Below are positions 62,023-64,000 of a stretch of 64,000 bases of DNA, piece by piece. Source of the stretch: Thraustochytrium sp. TN22 (lineage: Eukaryota > Sar > Bigyra > Thraustochytrida > Thraustochytriidae); NCBI GenBank assembly GCA_013306675.1, contig JABLUY010000075.1, positions 1 through 64,000 on the forward strand. Direction: 5' to 3'. Under the pieces are notes generated by a model. It saw only the letters and a list, made by a program, of their open reading frames with translations, did no database searches and was not told where the DNA came from. Every line of letters starts with the position of its first letter. The stretch's first letter is position 1. A program made the position numbers and the translations under genes.

Positions 62023-64000
62023 TATCCCTAGTAAATCGGCTCTCCTGCTTGCGCTCGACTGACCTGTTGCTATCATGATTCTAATCATTTTTGGAACTTT
62101 CAACTACTGGGTTTGTATGGAAGCGTAAAGTGTTGGTCACTTCCGACTGGCCTGTGCGGATGCTGAGGCCAACTTGGGCTGCATCAAGGGCACGATGGAC
62201 TCGTGCTGAGGCTGCTGCGAGAGGATCTTGAACTATGGCTTGATGGGGTGTCGGTGTAGCTGGCTTGGGCTACGTGGTCGTTCCTGCTCTGCGCTGTAGG
62301 GGTACCGGACGAGGCACTGGCGCTGCTCGAATCGACATGATCGAGGCAAATGGGCGAAGGTGTTCCGTTGACGTTTGTCTTGCGCTTCTTGAAGCCTTCG
62401 TGAGGCTCGACGCGCACGCGCGTGTGCCACTTGGAAAAGCAGGTTGTGCGTTCATTCTTTCTCATGAACACGTGCAGAGGCACACCGCAGATGGTGCAAC
62501 GACGGTGCGTTTGCTTGCCGCAGATGACGCAGAGCCGCTTGGCGGGAATCCTCTTGTTGTTGGCGTTGAAGGATGCCTTTCCCGCTGCCTCTGAGTCATG
62601 TTGCAGTGCGGCATCGAGGCGGATGTCGCGGGCTTGGCCGTGGTTGAAGAACTTCTGCAACTCGGGGGTTCGCTTGCGCTTACCGGCGGTCACGAGGTCC
62701 CTCGCCGCTTCCCTGGTGAGCCCAGTGGGCTTGGGCATGCTTGGCTGCATGTTGAACTCCACCTGCGCCGTATCGAGCTGCCTGCTCCTGTAGACGTGAC
62801 GGACCATGTCGACAGTGAGGCGGAACGAGACAGTGCTGAGCGCTTCAGAGCGGTTCACCTTGTCGCGGAGGGCCTTTAGCCCGTCGCTGTCTTCGAGGTT
62901 GCTCTTCCTCGCAGCCTGTAAGTAGCGGTAGACCACGATGGCGTTGACAACGAGCTGCTTGTACGTGCGCAACGCGATGTTCTGGTCGCAGCTCAGATTC
63001 ATGCACTGCGTGTTGGTGATCTGCTCCACGTACTGTGTGCTTCCGTCGACGCCGCCCTTTGCGACGTTGTATAGCTCCTGCGGTAAGCACTTGATGACAT
63101 GCACGGGCCGCATGGGCCCCTTCAGAGCGACAAGCTTGCGCATGGCGCGCCACAGCCGGAAGTGCGAGCTCAGCACCGCCCCCTCCTCCTCGCCGAAGAT
63201 GGCAGGTGGCTTGGGCGGCGCACCCGCTGTCGATGCTCTGGTGCGCCCATGTCGTGAGCTTGTCCGCCCACGGTTTCAGAGCGCGCTCCATGGCGAGCCG
63301 GGCGTCCGGAGGCACTTCAACGAGGCAGGCGTACAAACACGAACTCGTGCTGGCAGCAACGTAGAGCACGTGATCGATTTGGAGGACCACAGCTTGGTGC
63401 AAGACTTGCGCGCGGTGCTCGGCAGGTATGGCCTTCCACCAAGTCTCGTCCCCCACGTGTTCATCTGGGTGCTCACGATACGTGCGTCTACCGCGCCTCC
63501 AGGCGCGACGCGCGTCTTGATCTCGACGCTGCATAGTACTGACGATGCGTCGCACTCCGCGCCTGGCAGCCGGACGCGAGCGCCTCCATCCGGCGAGACT
63601 GCGAGCCCCGGACCGGTCTTGTGCTGAATGAGGCCGACCTCGAACATGCACTCGCACCACGCGTCGGTTCGTCGACCAACGCAAGTATGTCTTCGATGTC
63701 TTGCTGCGCAGCGGCCTCAGCACGAGCATCCTCGTCGCCAAGCTCCTCTCCTTCTTCGTCTTCGTCCCCTGTGTCCCGCTTGTCCAGGGGCACGAACTCG
63801 CTGTCGCTGTCGCTGTCGCTGTCGTCCTCCACGCGGTGGTTAGGCCTCGCCGATGCCATGATGTCGCAGTGCGGGCCCGACTCCACGTCCAAGCGCTGCG
63901 GCAGGGGCGTGCGAGCTGAGAGCAGGCACAAGGCACCCGCCAGGGCCGCCTGCAGCCGCGCGCCGCAGCGCCTGCGGCTCCAGCGCGCTCCGCGACGAAG
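62023..64000 (-). mobile_element. 2,292-bp element, copy 4, inverted, cut by window end
   Basis: This copy is in reverse orientation, tail-to-tail with copy 3; 1,978 of 2,292 bp are in the window. It carries a few more differences from the other copies in its 5' half (63560-63700 region), so it is slightly more diverged. Confidence 0.86.
62184..63143 (-). CDS. piggyBac-type transposase C-terminal segment, copy 4
   Basis: The protein sequence is the same as in copies 1-3 over this segment. The GGVD motif and zinc ribbon are intact. Confidence 0.65.
   Translation of the reverse strand: MRKLVALKGPMRPVHVIKCLPQELYNVAKGGVDGSTQYVEQITNTQCMNLSCDQNIALRTYKQLVVNAIVVYRYLQAARKSNLEDSDGLKALRDKVNRSEALSTVSFRLTVDMVRHVYRSRQLDTAQVEFNMQPSMPKPTGLTREAARDLVTAGKRKRTPELQKFFNHGQARDIRLDAALQHDSEAAGKASFNANNKRIPAKRLCVICGKQTHRRCTICGVPLHVFMRKNERTTCFSKWHTRVRVEPHEGFKKRKTNVNGTPSPICLDHVDSSSASASSGTPTAQSRNDHVAQASYTDTPSSHSSRSSRSSLSTSPSCP

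Larger units (their letters stand above)
59633..64000. mobile_element. ATAT-delimited composite mobile array, right (cut by window end)
   Basis: The order is ATAT (59633-59636), 41-bp unit (+), ATAT, element copy 3 (+), ATAT (61974-61977), 41-bp unit (-), ATAT (62019-62022), element copy 4 (-) running past the window edge. The two 41-bp units around copy 3 are inverted; with copy 3 removed they would join as a perfect palindrome centred on ATAT. This suggests that element copy 3 inserted into the centre of an 86-bp palindromic unit. Confidence 0.82.

Noticed and set aside
59633-64000. Retroelement or capsid-bearing virus-like element as an explanation for the 2,292-bp repeats
   Set aside because: No LTRs, reverse transcriptase, integrase, packaging ATPase or capsid signatures; short termini with ATAT target duplication and a piggyBac-type tail point to a DNA transposon.

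Overview
This window is nuclear DNA of a GC-rich eukaryote. Support comes from GT-AG introns, spliceosomal DIM1, Rab, COG2, RAD17, importin-5, AMPK-beta and eIF2B-beta genes, and a flagellar central-pair protein. The Cys/His/Gly-rich WRKY19-like repeats at the left edge and the mostly intron-poor, closely packed genes point to a stramenopile, perhaps a labyrinthulomycete. That placement is inference. All starts given here are ATG codons; many longer open frames begin at GTG/TTG and run into GC-rich flanks.

Layout. 1-712: end of a repeat-rich zinc-binding-like gene with an in-frame TAG. 2135-3529: membrane-anchored sulfotransferase, cut near its 3' end by a 4.7 kb mobile array (3468-8153). The array holds two tandem copies of a 2,292-bp element and two 41-bp units, every module separated by ATAT. 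The displaced last codons of the sulfotransferase lie at 8154-8220. 8502-32122: FAM185A-like protein (-), alpha-actinin, a small hypothetical protein (-), a Rab11-like GTPase, two hypothetical proteins, RAD17 with added RanBP2 zinc fingers, an N-myristoylatable EF-hand protein and a RING-H2 protein. 32559-36986 (-): a 1,475-residue transposase-like ORF. 37674-41037: an 18-exon LRR membrane protein in which exons match LRR units. 41761-58372: DIM1, COG2 (-), C1a-32/CFAP119, a Cys-less pentameric ligand-gated channel (-), AMPK-beta, importin-5 (-), a C9orf85-like protein and eIF2B-beta (-). 59633-64000: a second ATAT-delimited array with two further copies of the 2,292-bp element in inverted orientation.

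The host genes are housekeeping and cytoskeletal and do not form one pathway. The system that stands out is the repeated 2,292-bp element. It carries a YqaJ-like (PD-(D/E)XK) nuclease signature upstream of a piggyBac-type C-terminal segment (GGVD motif plus zinc ribbon), has a 4-bp ATAT target duplication, and is combined with 41-bp units that form a palindrome around ATAT.
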